The notes: generated by a model not told the origin, from the sequence alone. Counted from the first letter of the stretch, positions 39,293-48,552 are shown. The stretch is 64,000 bases of DNA from Fodinicurvata sp. EGI_FJ10296 (GCF_040712075.1 NZ_JBFCVL010000005.1:62001-126000), one strand, 5' to 3'. Program-made: numbers and translations.

Positions 39293-40327
39293 TTAAAGAA
39301 CGCAGCGAAGACCGACATCGTGGTCCTCGCATTGGCCGATGCGGTCGGAGAGCAGACCGACCGACGTGGCAAAATAGGTCGAACGGTTCCATCGAAGGAT
39401 AACGCGAAAGTTTTCATACACCAGAAAGGCCGGCCCTGATACCCCTTCTGGCAGCAACAGGGAGGCTTCGACCGACGCATCCGGCAGCGGCGTGCCGTCA
39501 GCGCGTCTGACCCCCACAGAGTTCCAGTGGTTCAGAGGGTGCTTTACGTCGAGATCCGCCTGGCTTTGATCGATCGTCGCAGGCACGCTGACGCGGCGGC
39601 CCCAGGTTATGCTGTCATCCCACCCCGACTGGGCGAGATAATTTGCGGCGGACGCAAAGACATCGGCTTCGGTCGTCCAGATGTCCCGACGGCCGTCGCC
39701 GTCGAAGTCCACGGCGAACCGGTGGAAGCTGGACGGCATGAACTGGCTCTGCCCCATCGCACCTGCCCAGGACCCTTGCATATTTCCAGTGTCTACATGG
39801 CCCTCGTCGAGAATCCTGAGCGCGGCGAGGAGTTCACTTCGGAAAAATTCGCCTCGCCGGCCTTCCCAGGCCAGGGTCGCCAGAGCGGAAATCACCGAGA
39901 ACCCGCCGGTGTTGCCGCCGTAGCTGCTCTCTATGCCCCAAAGTGCCAGAATGAATCGCGGCTGAACTCCGTATTGGGCTGACACGTCCTCGATCAGCGA
40001 ACGGTATCGTTCGCCTAGTCGCCGGCCCTCGGCTACTCTTGCGTCCGAGATCGTTCGAGCCAGATAATCCGAAAAAGTAATCCGCGATTCCGGTTGTCTG
40101 CGATCCAGATCGATCACCCGCTGCACCGGACTCAGGCCATCCAGCGCCCGGTCAAGCGTCGAGCTGCTGATCCCGGACGCAGCCGCCTCGCGGCGAAACG
40201 CAGCCAACCACGTGTCGAACGAGGCATCGGCGCGCGCCTCACGACTGCCAGCCAAACCGGCCGTACCGGCGATGGCGATCAGCGCAGCGGCCGATGCTGA
40301 CGCCCGTACCAGATCCCGTCTCTTCAT
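39293..40327 (-). CDS. Lytic murein transglycosylase, MltB/SLT_2 family
   Basis: This enzyme cleaves the glycan strand with formation of 1,6-anhydro-muramic acid. The signal region MKRRDLVRASASAAALIAIAG has paired arginines that could be a Tat signal. The catalytic glutamate is in ALWGIESSYGGNTG, and AGAMGQSQFMPSSF and VDFDGDGRRDIW are typical of the MltB fold. No lipobox is present, so it is probably soluble in the periplasm. ATG 40327 has GAGGGG just upstream; an apparent extension through 40753 only reads the antisense of tRNA-Ser. Confidence 0.93.
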   Translation of the reverse strand: MKRRDLVRASASAAALIAIAGTAGLAGSREARADASFDTWLAAFRREAAASGISSSTLDRALDGLSPVQRVIDLDRRQPESRITFSDYLARTISDARVAEGRRLGERYRSLIEDVSAQYGVQPRFILALWGIESSYGGNTGGFSVISALATLAWEGRRGEFFRSELLAALRILDEGHVDTGNMQGSWAGAMGQSQFMPSSFHRFAVDFDGDGRRDIWTTEADVFASAANYLAQSGWDDSITWGRRVSVPATIDQSQADLDVKHPLNHWNSVGVRRADGTPLPDASVEASLLLPEGVSGPAFLVYENFRVILRWNRSTYFATSVGLLSDRIGQCEDHDVGLRCVL

Positions 40328-40490
40328 TGACCCCTCGCGCAACCGAACAACGAAAATATTCCCGTCTGTTGCCACAGGTGGCGGCCGATCACAAATGCTA
40401 GTTGGAGGACTGGACGCCGGGGGCACGACTGGGCTAGAAACTGGGCGCGCGTTCGCTGCGGCAGTACGTCCGGGATTAGCGATACGCAGT

Positions 40491-40581
40491 GGATGGGTGG
40501 CCGAGCGGTTTATGGCACCGGTCTTGAAAACCGGCGTGGGTTCATAGCCCACCGTGGGTTCGAATCCCACCCCATCCGCCA
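40491..40581 (+). tRNA. tRNA-Ser (anticodon TGA)
   Basis: The acceptor arms GGATGGG (40491-40497) and CCCATCC (40571-40577) pair fully. The anticodon stem CCGGT/ACCGG encloses CTTGAAA with anticodon TGA. A long variable arm (GTGGGTTCATAGCCCAC) marks the type II serine tRNA, and the T arm has GGTTCGAATCC. The discriminator is G, and CCA is encoded. It is next to the accessory two-gene unit; tRNA-Ser genes are frequent integration sites, but no integrase or duplicated 3' end was found. Confidence 0.98.
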
Positions 40582-40749
40582 CTTTCCGTTTTTGCGTCAA
40601 ATCGCGGGGTGACAATGTCCTGCCAATCGGGTTGTCGATTGCCTGAAGGCATTTTTGTCCGCGCCACGGGGGCGGGGCTGCCCGAGGGTCACTCCCCGGT
40701 CCATAGTGAAGGTCGGCTGAGACGCCCGCGACCACCTGAACCGGGCTCG

Positions 40750-41805
40750 TCATTTGGCCCGTACCTGTCGCAGCCCTCGCAGCATTATCTGCTGAATAGC
40801 AGGAAGATCGGCGGCAATAGCTTCGTCTTCAACCATTTCGACCATTCCGGAGCGTTTGATCTTGAAGGAACTGCGAAAGAAAGCGTTGGAGTAAAGCACC
40901 GGCACCTCAGTCAGCCAGGCGGTTTCGTCGGACTCGTCCTCGACTCGGGTCAGTCCCTCAAACTGGAACGCGTCGGGCGAGATATCGTATCTGGAGCCCT
41001 CCTGCATGTGAGCGTTGAATGTAGTGATGTCTTCGACAATGCGAAATGGACCCTCATCGCCGTGGACGGAGCTGCAGAAAAAGCGGAGATACTCCATCGC
41101 ACGTCGCTCGTCGGAAATATCGAGGTGTGGCCGCCCATCCTCGGCCTGCATTGCATTGAGCTGGTGAAGACCATTGGAGACTCCGGTGACCCAGAAAGCG
41201 ACTTGAGGACCAAGGAGTGCGACTTGCGAAATCGGTGCACGATCACCAAAACGGAATAGCACTTCGACAGCGTCGAAGCCCCGATAACAGGACATCACCA
41301 TACGCCGAACGGCGCGGACACCCTCAATGACACCTTCGCCCCAGGGGCGTGGGAAAGCCGCACGTACGCGATTAACTGCGGCGCTTGCTGCGGTAGCGTC
41401 AAGGTCAGCCCAGTCGCCGGCAAAGGGAGGCGGAAGATGCCAATCCGGTTTGGGGTCGAGCGCCAGTTCAACCTCAATTGACGGAACTTCGGTGTAGGCT
41501 TGGGGCGGGACCATGAACTGTCGCGCGGCAGCGTCGGAAGACTGCTGTGAGGTTAGGGCGCGAGCCTGTTCAAGTGCCAGCGTTCCCTCCTCGACCAGGC
41601 CAACCCGTTTCGGATCGTCATCGTCCAGGAGTCGGACGAGACGGGCAATCGCGAGAGGCAGGGCCTCGGACGGCGTGCGTGCATGGATGGCGCGGAGCGT
41701 CGCGAGATCGGCTCGGGCGTCGTCGAACGATGTGGACTCGACGATCCGCTCGGAGAGCGCCTTGGCAACGGCGCGCTCGACCCTCATTGCAGACGATGCT
41801 TTCAT
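40750..41805 (-). CDS. Protein of unknown function coupled to the STAND-like NTPase
   Basis: I do not recognise a family for this 351-residue protein. It is soluble, with no signal or membrane segment. The first 90 residues look helical (AVAKALSERIVES, then repeated Leu/Ala/Arg). A more conserved-looking part covers about 150-320, with FPRPWGEGVIEGVRAVRRMV, a Trp in VAFWVTGVSNG, and EYLRFFCSSVHGDEGPFRIV (239-258) followed by LTEVPVLYSNAFFRSSF. No nuclease, protease or other catalytic motif is evident. Its ATG overlaps the stop of the large NTPase gene in ATGA, so the two are translationally coupled and probably act together. Confidence 0.72.
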   Translation of the reverse strand: MKASSAMRVERAVAKALSERIVESTSFDDARADLATLRAIHARTPSEALPLAIARLVRLLDDDDPKRVGLVEEGTLALEQARALTSQQSSDAAARQFMVPPQAYTEVPSIEVELALDPKPDWHLPPPFAGDWADLDATAASAAVNRVRAAFPRPWGEGVIEGVRAVRRMVMSCYRGFDAVEVLFRFGDRAPISQVALLGPQVAFWVTGVSNGLHQLNAMQAEDGRPHLDISDERRAMEYLRFFCSSVHGDEGPFRIVEDITTFNAHMQEGSRYDISPDAFQFEGLTRVEDESDETAWLTEVPVLYSNAFFRSSFKIKRSGMVEMVEDEAIAADLPAIQQIMLRGLRQVRAK

Positions 41806-44800
41806 GACAGATCTCCCTGCATCCAGTTGGCAGGATCGCCGCCATTGAGCACGTGGAGGCGCGCCGCCGCCATGCAGGCGTCGATGAGTGCCTCATTATG
41901 TTCGTGACTGGAATGTTCGTGAATGGACCGTTCCGTCTCGCCTTCATCCAGGCCACCATCGGCACTCAAACCGACATCAGCGGAGCGGGAGAGGTCCGGT
42001 TCCCCGGAAACGAGTTCGATCTCGCGAAGCCGCCCCGACCAGCTATCCGTGAAGGCATCGGGCGTCCGCGTCGCGTCGATCATCAGCGCTGCACCCCAGA
42101 CCGCGAGGGTACGGCCGCGTGCGGCACCGGGCTCCCCCGTGGCGCGCCAAAGTGCGTCGATCTCGGATTTCGCACGCTCGCAATCACCTCTGAGAAGGTC
42201 GTGAGCCCAGACCGCCATGGTGGCGGCGGAAACGTGATCGCGCCCGTCAAAGCCATGGATCACCTTGACGTGGGCGAGGTACCGGCGGGCGAGGTCGATG
42301 GGGACGCGGGCGCGAGCCTCGCCGTCGGCCTCAACCGTACTGGCGATTGCCTTCAGTGCCGCGCGAGTTGCCTTGGCGCCCACCTCCCGATCGAGTGCGA
42401 CAAGAAGGTCGAAAGCAAGGTTCTCCGGAAGGCGCAGACGCTCCAGGGGAACACCGAATGCGAGTTGGCAAAGCTGATCGACCGGTTCGCTCGAATTCGG
42501 GGAGCGAAAGTTGTGGCCGTCGATGGCTCCGTTGACCAGACGCGTTCGTATTGCGTCGTGAAGCTCTGCAAGGATTTCGGCATCGGTGTCTTCAGGCAGG
42601 TTCGTCAGCACGGAAAGAAAATGCAAAGGCAGCGGTGTGTCTTCCGGCGTGTTGCAAAGCAGCCGAGCAAACCGCTCGGCTACTTCGGGCGCGCGCGGAT
42701 CAGAAGTTTTTTGGGCCTGAATGAGAAACTTGAAAGTCGTTGTTGTAAAAGAACTGATCATTCGGCGCATTTGCTGGGCTGCCACCGTTTCGCTGAAATC
42801 CACCAGCACAATCAGTTTCATGAAAAGATCAAGCCCATCTGAAATGTGCGCCCGCTCTTCATCAGTAAGCTGTTCTGCATCCGGCGAATGGACAACAGAA
42901 TTACCAAGCATAGCGGCCATCCGAGCCGCGAAAATCGGGTGCACGGACTTTGTTTCATCGAGTGCCCGACGGGTGGCCGCATAGATGCGCCGATAATCCC
43001 TGGCAGTGCTCTCAAACTCAGCATAGGAAATGCTGCTCATAAGTCCGGCCATGACGGCTACGTCATCGACACTGCCGTCGGCAAGCGTTTCGGCATGCTC
43101 GCGCCATTTGGAAACAACATCTTCGGAATCCTTGTCACGAGGAGACGGCCAACGGCCGCCAAAACGACGGTTGTCGCGGTGACGGAAATGGACGGATCCA
43201 AGGATTTCAGCCACCACGGCCTCGAAAGGCCGACGTTCGAGATAAGGGCCGGGACTCAGGACAAAATGACGCGCACGGTCGAGGAGCGGTGGCAGGCGTT
43301 CGCGGATAATTTCGGCAAGATCCTCCGGCAAGGGCGGCGGGCCGTCGTCAGCGTCGAGCCGCGCCGAGGCGTCAGTGATGCTGCCGCTGTGGGAAAACGT
43401 CGCGGCGAGGCCCGGCCGCGCCACAGACGTGCCCTCTTCATCTTCGACATCAGGGGCCAGCCCGCTGTGAGAGAAGGTTTCGGTAAGGCCCCGGGCCGCC
43501 GGAGCCGCGCCCGCTTCATCTTCGACAACGGTGATGGGATCTTCGACAGCGGCGATCGGATCGATGTAAGGGATCGCTGCGTTCCCGAGACGTGCTGCGA
43601 TGTTCGTGACCTGGCGCAAAATTTGACCGTAATCCTCGCGCATTTCGTGGTCAGACTTGGCGAGTTCGACCAATGCGGCGCCAAACTCGTCCACGATATC
43701 GAAGAGGCGCCCGAGATCCCTGGCCGTCGGCATCGCTGGGCCATAGCGGGTGGCGATGTCGGCGCAGAGGTTGCGAAGCATGCGGGCTCGCGCTTTGAGA
43801 ACGTGCTCGTCTGTTTCAGACGAAGCCGGTGGTAGCCAACGCATTTCGTGCATCCTTAGCGGATAGTCCTGGGCCGCCATCCTCAGGAATGCCGCGGTCG
43901 CGTCAGGCGCACACCTCCAGGCCAAATGTGAGAGCCGTTTTGGGGTTTGCCAGGCGTTCGGCGCATTCCGGAGTTCGTCCGACATCATAAGGAAGAACCG
44001 CTCTCCGAGAAGGTCCGGTTCCAGCGTCGGCACGACAGATGAGGCTTCGAACCAGTCGTCTTCGGTGTCGTCGGCGTCCACGCGCACGCGTTCGCCTGTC
44101 ATCGTCCAGATGAGCTGATTGCGGATCGCGCCAGACTGCTCGGCGACGGAAAGCTGCGGGAAGTGAAAGGATTCGACAGGAGCCGCTGCGGGAACACGGC
44201 AGCTGATATCGTTGACCGGGAGTCCCCCGCAGCACGTCGCAAGCCTTACAAGGTTCGCATGGCGCACCACCACGCCGCTTGGCGTCGTCTCGGAAAGCGC
44301 CGTTGCCCGTGGAAGCCAAAACTTGTCATATTGCCGTTGGAGATAATGGCCAAAGAGCAACAGGCGGTTCACTTCTTCGCTGCTCTCTGCCTCAGGCAGC
44401 GCGCCGCGCTGAAGTTCCGCGGCGACCATGGCTGCGAAGAGCGGGCGGCGGCGGGGATCAAAACTTCCGAGCTTGCTCAATAGCTGCTCGTCCGAAAGAT
44501 CGACCGGCTCGATCCGCATCTCGTTCGCCGTAATCCTGATGCGGGCGCGCATCAAACGAAGCGTTGCGTCGTCCGTGAGCGGCCCAAGCACCATCGGAGA
44601 CGCCGGGATCTCGGCGGCAGACACGAGCGACATGTCGGCAAGAGGATTGATCCCTATGCCGCGGATCTCGTTAAGGATTATGTCGTTCGATTTGCGAGTG
44701 ATAACAATGATGCACACCGGATGCGCCCGCTCAGTGTCTGCATAGTCTGCCCAGGCCCTCATGTACCCCGGCAAGTCGGCGTCAGCCCTCGCATTGACCG

Positions 44801-46040
44801 TGTAGTCCACTACGATCAATGTTGGACCCTCCAGGACTTGCCCGACCTCGAAAACCTTCTCCGGATTCTGGATTACATCGATCCCGGCGAAACCCGCATG
44901 TTTCCAGGCGTCGGAGTTCCGACCGAGAACCGCCATGGCGAGGCGGCTCTTCCCGCTGCCGCCTTCGCCGCACAGTGCCATCCACCGAAACCGGGGCAGT
45001 CTATCGCAAACAAGCGTTGCATCCAGAAGATCCGCTTCAATCTCGCGTACTTTGTCGATGCGCCCAACGAATGGATCCACAGCCTGGGCGTAGTGAAATG
45101 CGGACATGGCTTCGCTGTCTCCAGCACTGCCGCTGGACGGACTCCGGAACAATTTTTTCTTTCTGATATGCAGGCGGGTATTCTCCTGCTTTTCGAGCAG
45201 TTCGACGCTGCGCTCTATCCCGTCCTGCAAACCAAGAATTTCTGCCGCCACCCGGTCGGCGAGATCAGTCATGAAAATGGCAGTGGATTCCAGGCTCGCG
45301 AGAGTATCGCCAACCATTCCCATGAGCGACTGTTGATCCTGCGCCACCCGGCGCAGACTCTCGGCGATCTCCGCTTGGCCGTCAGCCAGGTCGACGTTCC
45401 CACGACGAAGACCCTCCAGCATCGTGGCGTTAAGGATGCTTGCGAATCGTGGATTCGACTTGACCTGCTCACACAGGAAGGCACGATAGTTAACGATCCA
45501 GGGCAAACAGTCCCCCTCACCCTGGTAGAGCAGATTGCCAAAGCGTGGAGGGAGAACTTCGCGCCCGCCAGCGCGGCAAAACTCGGCCACGACAAAGTCG
45601 AGCGTCACAGCATCGGATTTCGTGTCTCCGCGTTCGCCGCGGGCACCAAGATCCAGGTCGAGGGAAATCGACTCGCGTACATGGGCGCAGAACGCCGGGG
45701 CGAGTTGAACGGTCGCTCGTTTGCGGAAGACACGGTTGATATGTCGGTTGGTTTCTTTGATAAAACCTTTTGGGTTGTGCTCGGGGTCCACCGGCGTATC
45801 GATCTTCTCGAGTGCACTGACCAAATTCTCGTAAGCATTGAGACTAACGATCATGGCTTGAAGCTGGGCGACGCGGACCGCCCGCTCAATGTCGTGATTC
45901 CCCGGCACACCAGTAAATCCGGCCAGTCGAGAGATCGCTTCCTGTTTTACACCAACGAATGCTTTGCCGCCCGGCTCGCCAATAAATCCCGCAATTGTCG
46001 GATCGATGAGGACTTCGAATACACTTCCAAAAAAAGACAC
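41802..46040 (-). CDS. Large STAND-like P-loop NTPase, candidate defence or conflict protein
   Basis: Counting from TTG 46046 (1,414 residues), an N-terminal mainly helical region (1-320) contains GVPGNHDIERAVRVAQLQA and coiled stretches near 225-295. The NTPase begins with FVGRIDKVREIE (326-337), Walker A GEGGSGKS (360-367), Walker B-like LIVVDY (410-415) and a strand ending in VITR (448-451). An acidic linker (about 835-915) with a 26-residue tandem repeat and a long helical C-terminal region follow. This order (N-terminal domain, NTPase, long helical repeat region) is that of STAND signalling NTPases, many of which act in antiphage defence. No effector domain is recognisable. GTG 46040 is preferred because AGGAGG is nine bases upstream. 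NTPase is well supported; defence is inference. Confidence 0.8.
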   Translation of the reverse strand: MSFFGSVFEVLIDPTIAGFIGEPGGKAFVGVKQEAISRLAGFTGVPGNHDIERAVRVAQLQAMIVSLNAYENLVSALEKIDTPVDPEHNPKGFIKETNRHINRVFRKRATVQLAPAFCAHVRESISLDLDLGARGERGDTKSDAVTLDFVVAEFCRAGGREVLPPRFGNLLYQGEGDCLPWIVNYRAFLCEQVKSNPRFASILNATMLEGLRRGNVDLADGQAEIAESLRRVAQDQQSLMGMVGDTLASLESTAIFMTDLADRVAAEILGLQDGIERSVELLEKQENTRLHIRKKKLFRSPSSGSAGDSEAMSAFHYAQAVDPFVGRIDKVREIEADLLDATLVCDRLPRFRWMALCGEGGSGKSRLAMAVLGRNSDAWKHAGFAGIDVIQNPEKVFEVGQVLEGPTLIVVDYTVNARADADLPGYMRAWADYADTERAHPVCIIVITRKSNDIILNEIRGIGINPLADMSLVSAAEIPASPMVLGPLTDDATLRLMRARIRITANEMRIEPVDLSDEQLLSKLGSFDPRRRPLFAAMVAAELQRGALPEAESSEEVNRLLLFGHYLQRQYDKFWLPRATALSETTPSGVVVRHANLVRLATCCGGLPVNDISCRVPAAAPVESFHFPQLSVAEQSGAIRNQLIWTMTGERVRVDADDTEDDWFEASSVVPTLEPDLLGERFFLMMSDELRNAPNAWQTPKRLSHLAWRCAPDATAAFLRMAAQDYPLRMHEMRWLPPASSETDEHVLKARARMLRNLCADIATRYGPAMPTARDLGRLFDIVDEFGAALVELAKSDHEMREDYGQILRQVTNIAARLGNAAIPYIDPIAAVEDPITVVEDEAGAAPAARGLTETFSHSGLAPDVEDEEGTSVARPGLAATFSHSGSITDASARLDADDGPPPLPEDLAEIIRERLPPLLDRARHFVLSPGPYLERRPFEAVVAEILGSVHFRHRDNRRFGGRWPSPRDKDSEDVVSKWREHAETLADGSVDDVAVMAGLMSSISYAEFESTARDYRRIYAATRRALDETKSVHPIFAARMAAMLGNSVVHSPDAEQLTDEERAHISDGLDLFMKLIVLVDFSETVAAQQMRRMISSFTTTTFKFLIQAQKTSDPRAPEVAERFARLLCNTPEDTPLPLHFLSVLTNLPEDTDAEILAELHDAIRTRLVNGAIDGHNFRSPNSSEPVDQLCQLAFGVPLERLRLPENLAFDLLVALDREVGAKATRAALKAIASTVEADGEARARVPIDLARRYLAHVKVIHGFDGRDHVSAATMAVWAHDLLRGDCERAKSEIDALWRATGEPGAARGRTLAVWGAALMIDATRTPDAFTDSWSGRLREIELVSGEPDLSRSADVGLSADGGLDEGETERSIHEHSSHEHNEALIDACMAAARLHVLNGGDPANWMQGDLS
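43384..43526 (-). repeat. Imperfect 78-bp (26-residue) tandem repeat inside the NTPase gene
   Basis: Bases 43462-43526 and 43384-43448 are related 65-base units with a period of 78. They encode VEDEAGAAPAARGLTETFSH and VEDEEGTSVARPGLAATFSH, each followed by SG. The repeat lies in the acidic linker, at about residues 841-893, and keeps the reading frame. Confidence 0.8.
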
Positions 46041-46113
46041 GCTCAAATCCCTCCTACAGTCCTCGCTGCTGAAAGAACATAATGCCGCCTGGTCTTATTG
46101 GAGAAGCGTCGTT

Positions 46114-46134
46114 AAAAAAAGCCTGCGATGAGGC
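46114..46134 (-). terminator. Intrinsic terminator of mscL
   Basis: On the minus strand GCCT-CATCGC-AGGC is followed directly by seven T (plus-strand A-run 46114-46120). It is 74 bases behind the mscL stop and upstream of the NTPase gene, so it would separate the two transcripts. The stem is only four base pairs, but the T-run is strong. Confidence 0.6.
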
Positions 46135-46207
46135 GAAACCTGACGAATGTTCGACGCCGACTCCATTCTTTCCGCCATCATTCAGATAAAAAACGTCAAT
46201 GACGCGG

Positions 46208-46669
46208 TTATTCCCCGGGTTTGCCCAAAGACGTATCTGTAGGAGTATCTCCGGGCTTCCTGGCCAGCAGGTCACGAATTTGTTCCAGAAGTTCTTCCTG
46301 CCGTGTTGGTGGCGGCGGTGGCGCGGTGGACTCCTTCTCGCGAGTCCGCAGCCGATTGATCTGCTTGATGACGACGAACAGCGCCGCACCAACGATCAGA
46401 AACTGAACGACGGCATTGATGAATAGCCCGATATTCATCGTCGCGGCGCCGGCCTCCTGGGCTTGTACGAGCGTCTCGAAGGAGCCGCCGGAGAGCGTAA
46501 TGAAGATGTTGGAAAAATCCATTCCGCCCATTAGCAAACCGATCGGCGGCATCAGGATGTCATTGACCAAAGAATTTACGATCGTTGTAAAAGCCGCCCC
46601 CAAAACCAGCCCGACCGCCAGATCGATTACATTCCCTCTCGCTATGAACGCCTTGAATTCGTTCAACAT
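46208..46669 (-). CDS. mscL: Large-conductance mechanosensitive channel MscL
   Basis: MscL releases solutes during hypo-osmotic shock. The first membrane helix is in NVIDLAVGLVLGAAFTTIVNSLVNDILMPPIG and the second in FINAVVQFLIVGAALFVVIKQINRL. The cytoplasmic helix EELLEQIRDLLARK comes after a proline-rich linker. The length of 153 is slightly above average because of the linker and tail. A plausible promoter on the minus strand has TTGCAC and AATAAT separated by 18 bases in the 115-base gap upstream. Confidence 0.96.
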   Translation of the reverse strand: MLNEFKAFIARGNVIDLAVGLVLGAAFTTIVNSLVNDILMPPIGLLMGGMDFSNIFITLSGGSFETLVQAQEAGAATMNIGLFINAVVQFLIVGAALFVVIKQINRLRTREKESTAPPPPPTRQEELLEQIRDLLARKPGDTPTDTSLGKPGE

Positions 46670-46784
46670 TCTCGATCTCCGGAGTCAATGAACAATTATT
46701 GCTTTTCCGGATTATTCCATTGACAACTGAAACAGTGCAAATGAATTTTCGGACAAATGGCTGGCGTGTCGAAGGTATTTTGGG

Positions 46785-47795
46785 TTAGATCAATTCGGAA
46801 CTTCCATCACGCCGTTCGAGTAGTCGGCGCACTTCGGCCGCGACCGCTGGTGTATCGTTGACCGGGTCGTATGCCCAGGGCGCATCGAGGCGGCCTGAAA
46901 ACGGCCGCGTCGCCCCCTCTTCGCGCATATCCTGGTGAAATCGCCGAAAGCGTTTGGTGCCGCCTGGCAGATCTGCGACATAGACCGGACGGCCGGTAGC
47001 GCAGGCTTCCGTCACCATCGAAACACTGTCGGACGTCACGACGATGTAGTCGGCAGCGCTGAGGATGGCAAAATAGGGATTGTCGCCCTGCCCTTTGCTC
47101 TTTGATCCGTCCCACAGCCGGTATCGAGACCCGACCAGACTTTCTTTCAGTGCATTCAGAGCTGCCTCCGGTGTCCGGCGGGATGACGTTATCCAGGCGC
47201 TTCCGCCAGATTGCCGCAGCATATCGGCAAGAGTCTTGCCGATTTTGGCAAACGTCTCTGGATCTCCGCGATGGCTGTTGCTGGCCCCACCGAGCAGCAC
47301 GCCGATCAAAGGGCGGGAAGACTCGGCAATCGTATCGGAAAACGCTGTCCGAGCCGCGGCCAACCGTTCCGATGTCACCAGATGGACAGCGCCACGGGTG
47401 GACAAAACGTTCTGCCCGGAAAGCCTGTCATGTTTGGGGGGGACGACCAGATCGAAATACCGCGGTGATATCCGCGGGTCCTGGACATGTACTGTCAGCG
47501 TCCGACCGCGGCTCGCCCGCTTGATTGCCACCGAGAGTATGGCGGGCCTTCCGCCGCAGGTTATGAGCAGATCCGGCCACGGCGGTGCCGGGCGTACGCC
47601 GTCAAGGCGGGCACGGCTAAGGACGCCAAGGGTCGCATAGCCCGGAAGCCACTTCCAGGGTGCGGGTATCATCGCCAACTTGTGTTCGTAATCGATACCT
47701 ATTGCCGAAGCCAGTCCAAGCGCCTGACTCTTCATGCCGGCCTCGCCCGTGGTAATCACCCAGCAGCGCGAACGACCATCATCGACAATGGACAT
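46785..47795 (-). CDS. ELM1/GtrOC1-like putative glycosyltransferase (DUF1022)
   Basis: The protein of about 336 residues belongs to the family named after plant mitochondrial fission factor ELM1. Conserved parts are CWVITTGEAGMKSQALGLA, PDLLITCGGRPAILSVAIK, VHVQDPRI, the GVLLGGASNSHR segment, and VTSDSVSMVTEACATGRPVYV. This last part is like the donor-binding end of GT-B glycosyltransferases. Bacterial members are thought to work on cell-surface glycans, but there is little direct proof. ATG 47795 is 16 bases after the oxygenase gene; GTG 47819 would overlap that gene. Confidence 0.88.
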   Translation of the reverse strand: MSIVDDGRSRCWVITTGEAGMKSQALGLASAIGIDYEHKLAMIPAPWKWLPGYATLGVLSRARLDGVRPAPPWPDLLITCGGRPAILSVAIKRASRGRTLTVHVQDPRISPRYFDLVVPPKHDRLSGQNVLSTRGAVHLVTSERLAAARTAFSDTIAESSRPLIGVLLGGASNSHRGDPETFAKIGKTLADMLRQSGGSAWITSSRRTPEAALNALKESLVGSRYRLWDGSKSKGQGDNPYFAILSAADYIVVTSDSVSMVTEACATGRPVYVADLPGGTKRFRRFHQDMREEGATRPFSGRLDAPWAYDPVNDTPAVAAEVRRLLERRDGSSELI

Positions 47796-47811
47796 CGGAG
47801 AAGCGCCTCGG

Positions 47812-48471
47812 TCAGGCACCGTTGGCGGTTACGGTCTGATCCGGATAGGCCAGTTCGTGTGTGTTACGCCATTCAGTCGTCACGTAGTTGATAATCAGAC
47901 TGCGACGAATTCCATTTATCTGGCGGCGATGGAAACCGTGCCACGAATGATCGGACGGCACAAAAATCATGCCGGCATTGTAAGGAGAAGAAACGGTCTT
48001 GACGATCTCATGCTCTCTGTCCAGGACATCAGTGCCCCAGGTCTCAGACCCCGGTCCATCGGAAAGATAGATCATCATGGTGAATTTCTTCGGGCCTACA
48101 TCGGTATGAGGACCAAGCCAGAATCCGCCGGTATCCTGTGTATACTCAATCCGGAGAAAAGTGTCTTCCAGTTGAGCGCCGCAGGTCCGTTCGAGCGCAG
48201 CAATGCAGTGCGGTGATTGGAGTGCCGCCGACAAATCCTCCAGCACGGGAAATTCGCGCCGTTCGTTCGGGCTGATGAACTGCCGCGACTCGTTATGGGA
48301 ATCCCGCTTGCCCTCGGTGTCTTCGATCGCTGGCGGAGGAAACGGCAGACTTCTGATGGCTTCGCAGGTCTCAACCGGCAGGCAGCCGGCGAGAATCCAG
48401 TGATCGTAAGGGTACCCATCGTGACGACTGGATGCCAGAGACGCCAGAAACGTATCGAGTACTTTGCCCAT
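47812..48471 (-). CDS. 2-oxoglutarate/Fe(II)-dependent oxygenase family protein
   Basis: The protein of 219 residues has a double-stranded beta-helix oxygenase signature. The iron ligands HxD are in FWLGPHTDVGPKKFTMMIYL, and the distal His is in FVPSDHSWHGF. The 2-oxoglutarate-binding Arg is in RRSLIINYV. The motif wording resembles proline 4-hydroxylase-like proteins of glycan or secondary-metabolism clusters. It is followed by the ELM1-like gene, so a shared role in surface glycans is possible but not shown. ATG 48471 has AGGA upstream. Confidence 0.85.
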   Translation of the reverse strand: MGKVLDTFLASLASSRHDGYPYDHWILAGCLPVETCEAIRSLPFPPPAIEDTEGKRDSHNESRQFISPNERREFPVLEDLSAALQSPHCIAALERTCGAQLEDTFLRIEYTQDTGGFWLGPHTDVGPKKFTMMIYLSDGPGSETWGTDVLDREHEIVKTVSSPYNAGMIFVPSDHSWHGFHRRQINGIRRSLIINYVTTEWRNTHELAYPDQTVTANGA

Positions 48472-48552
48472 GACTGCGATCCTAGAGATAAGGCACTCAG
48501 TGCATCCAGTGCGCCAAGCCAATGTCAGATGGTCGTCCGTGTATTGGGGGTA

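Noticed and set aside
40328-40753. N-terminal extension of the MltB-like protein
   Set aside because: The extension contains GFEPTVGYEPTP, the usual reading of the complement of a tRNA gene; the true start is ATG 40327.
44721-46082. Long plus-strand open frame (453 codons) opposite the NTPase gene
   Set aside because: It is antisense to a protein with clear NTPase motifs, has no recognisable domain, and reads like translated complement.
46047-46207. Possible att site or integrase remnant at the far end of the accessory unit
   Set aside because: No copy of the tRNA-Ser 3' end and no integrase fragment could be found in this gap.
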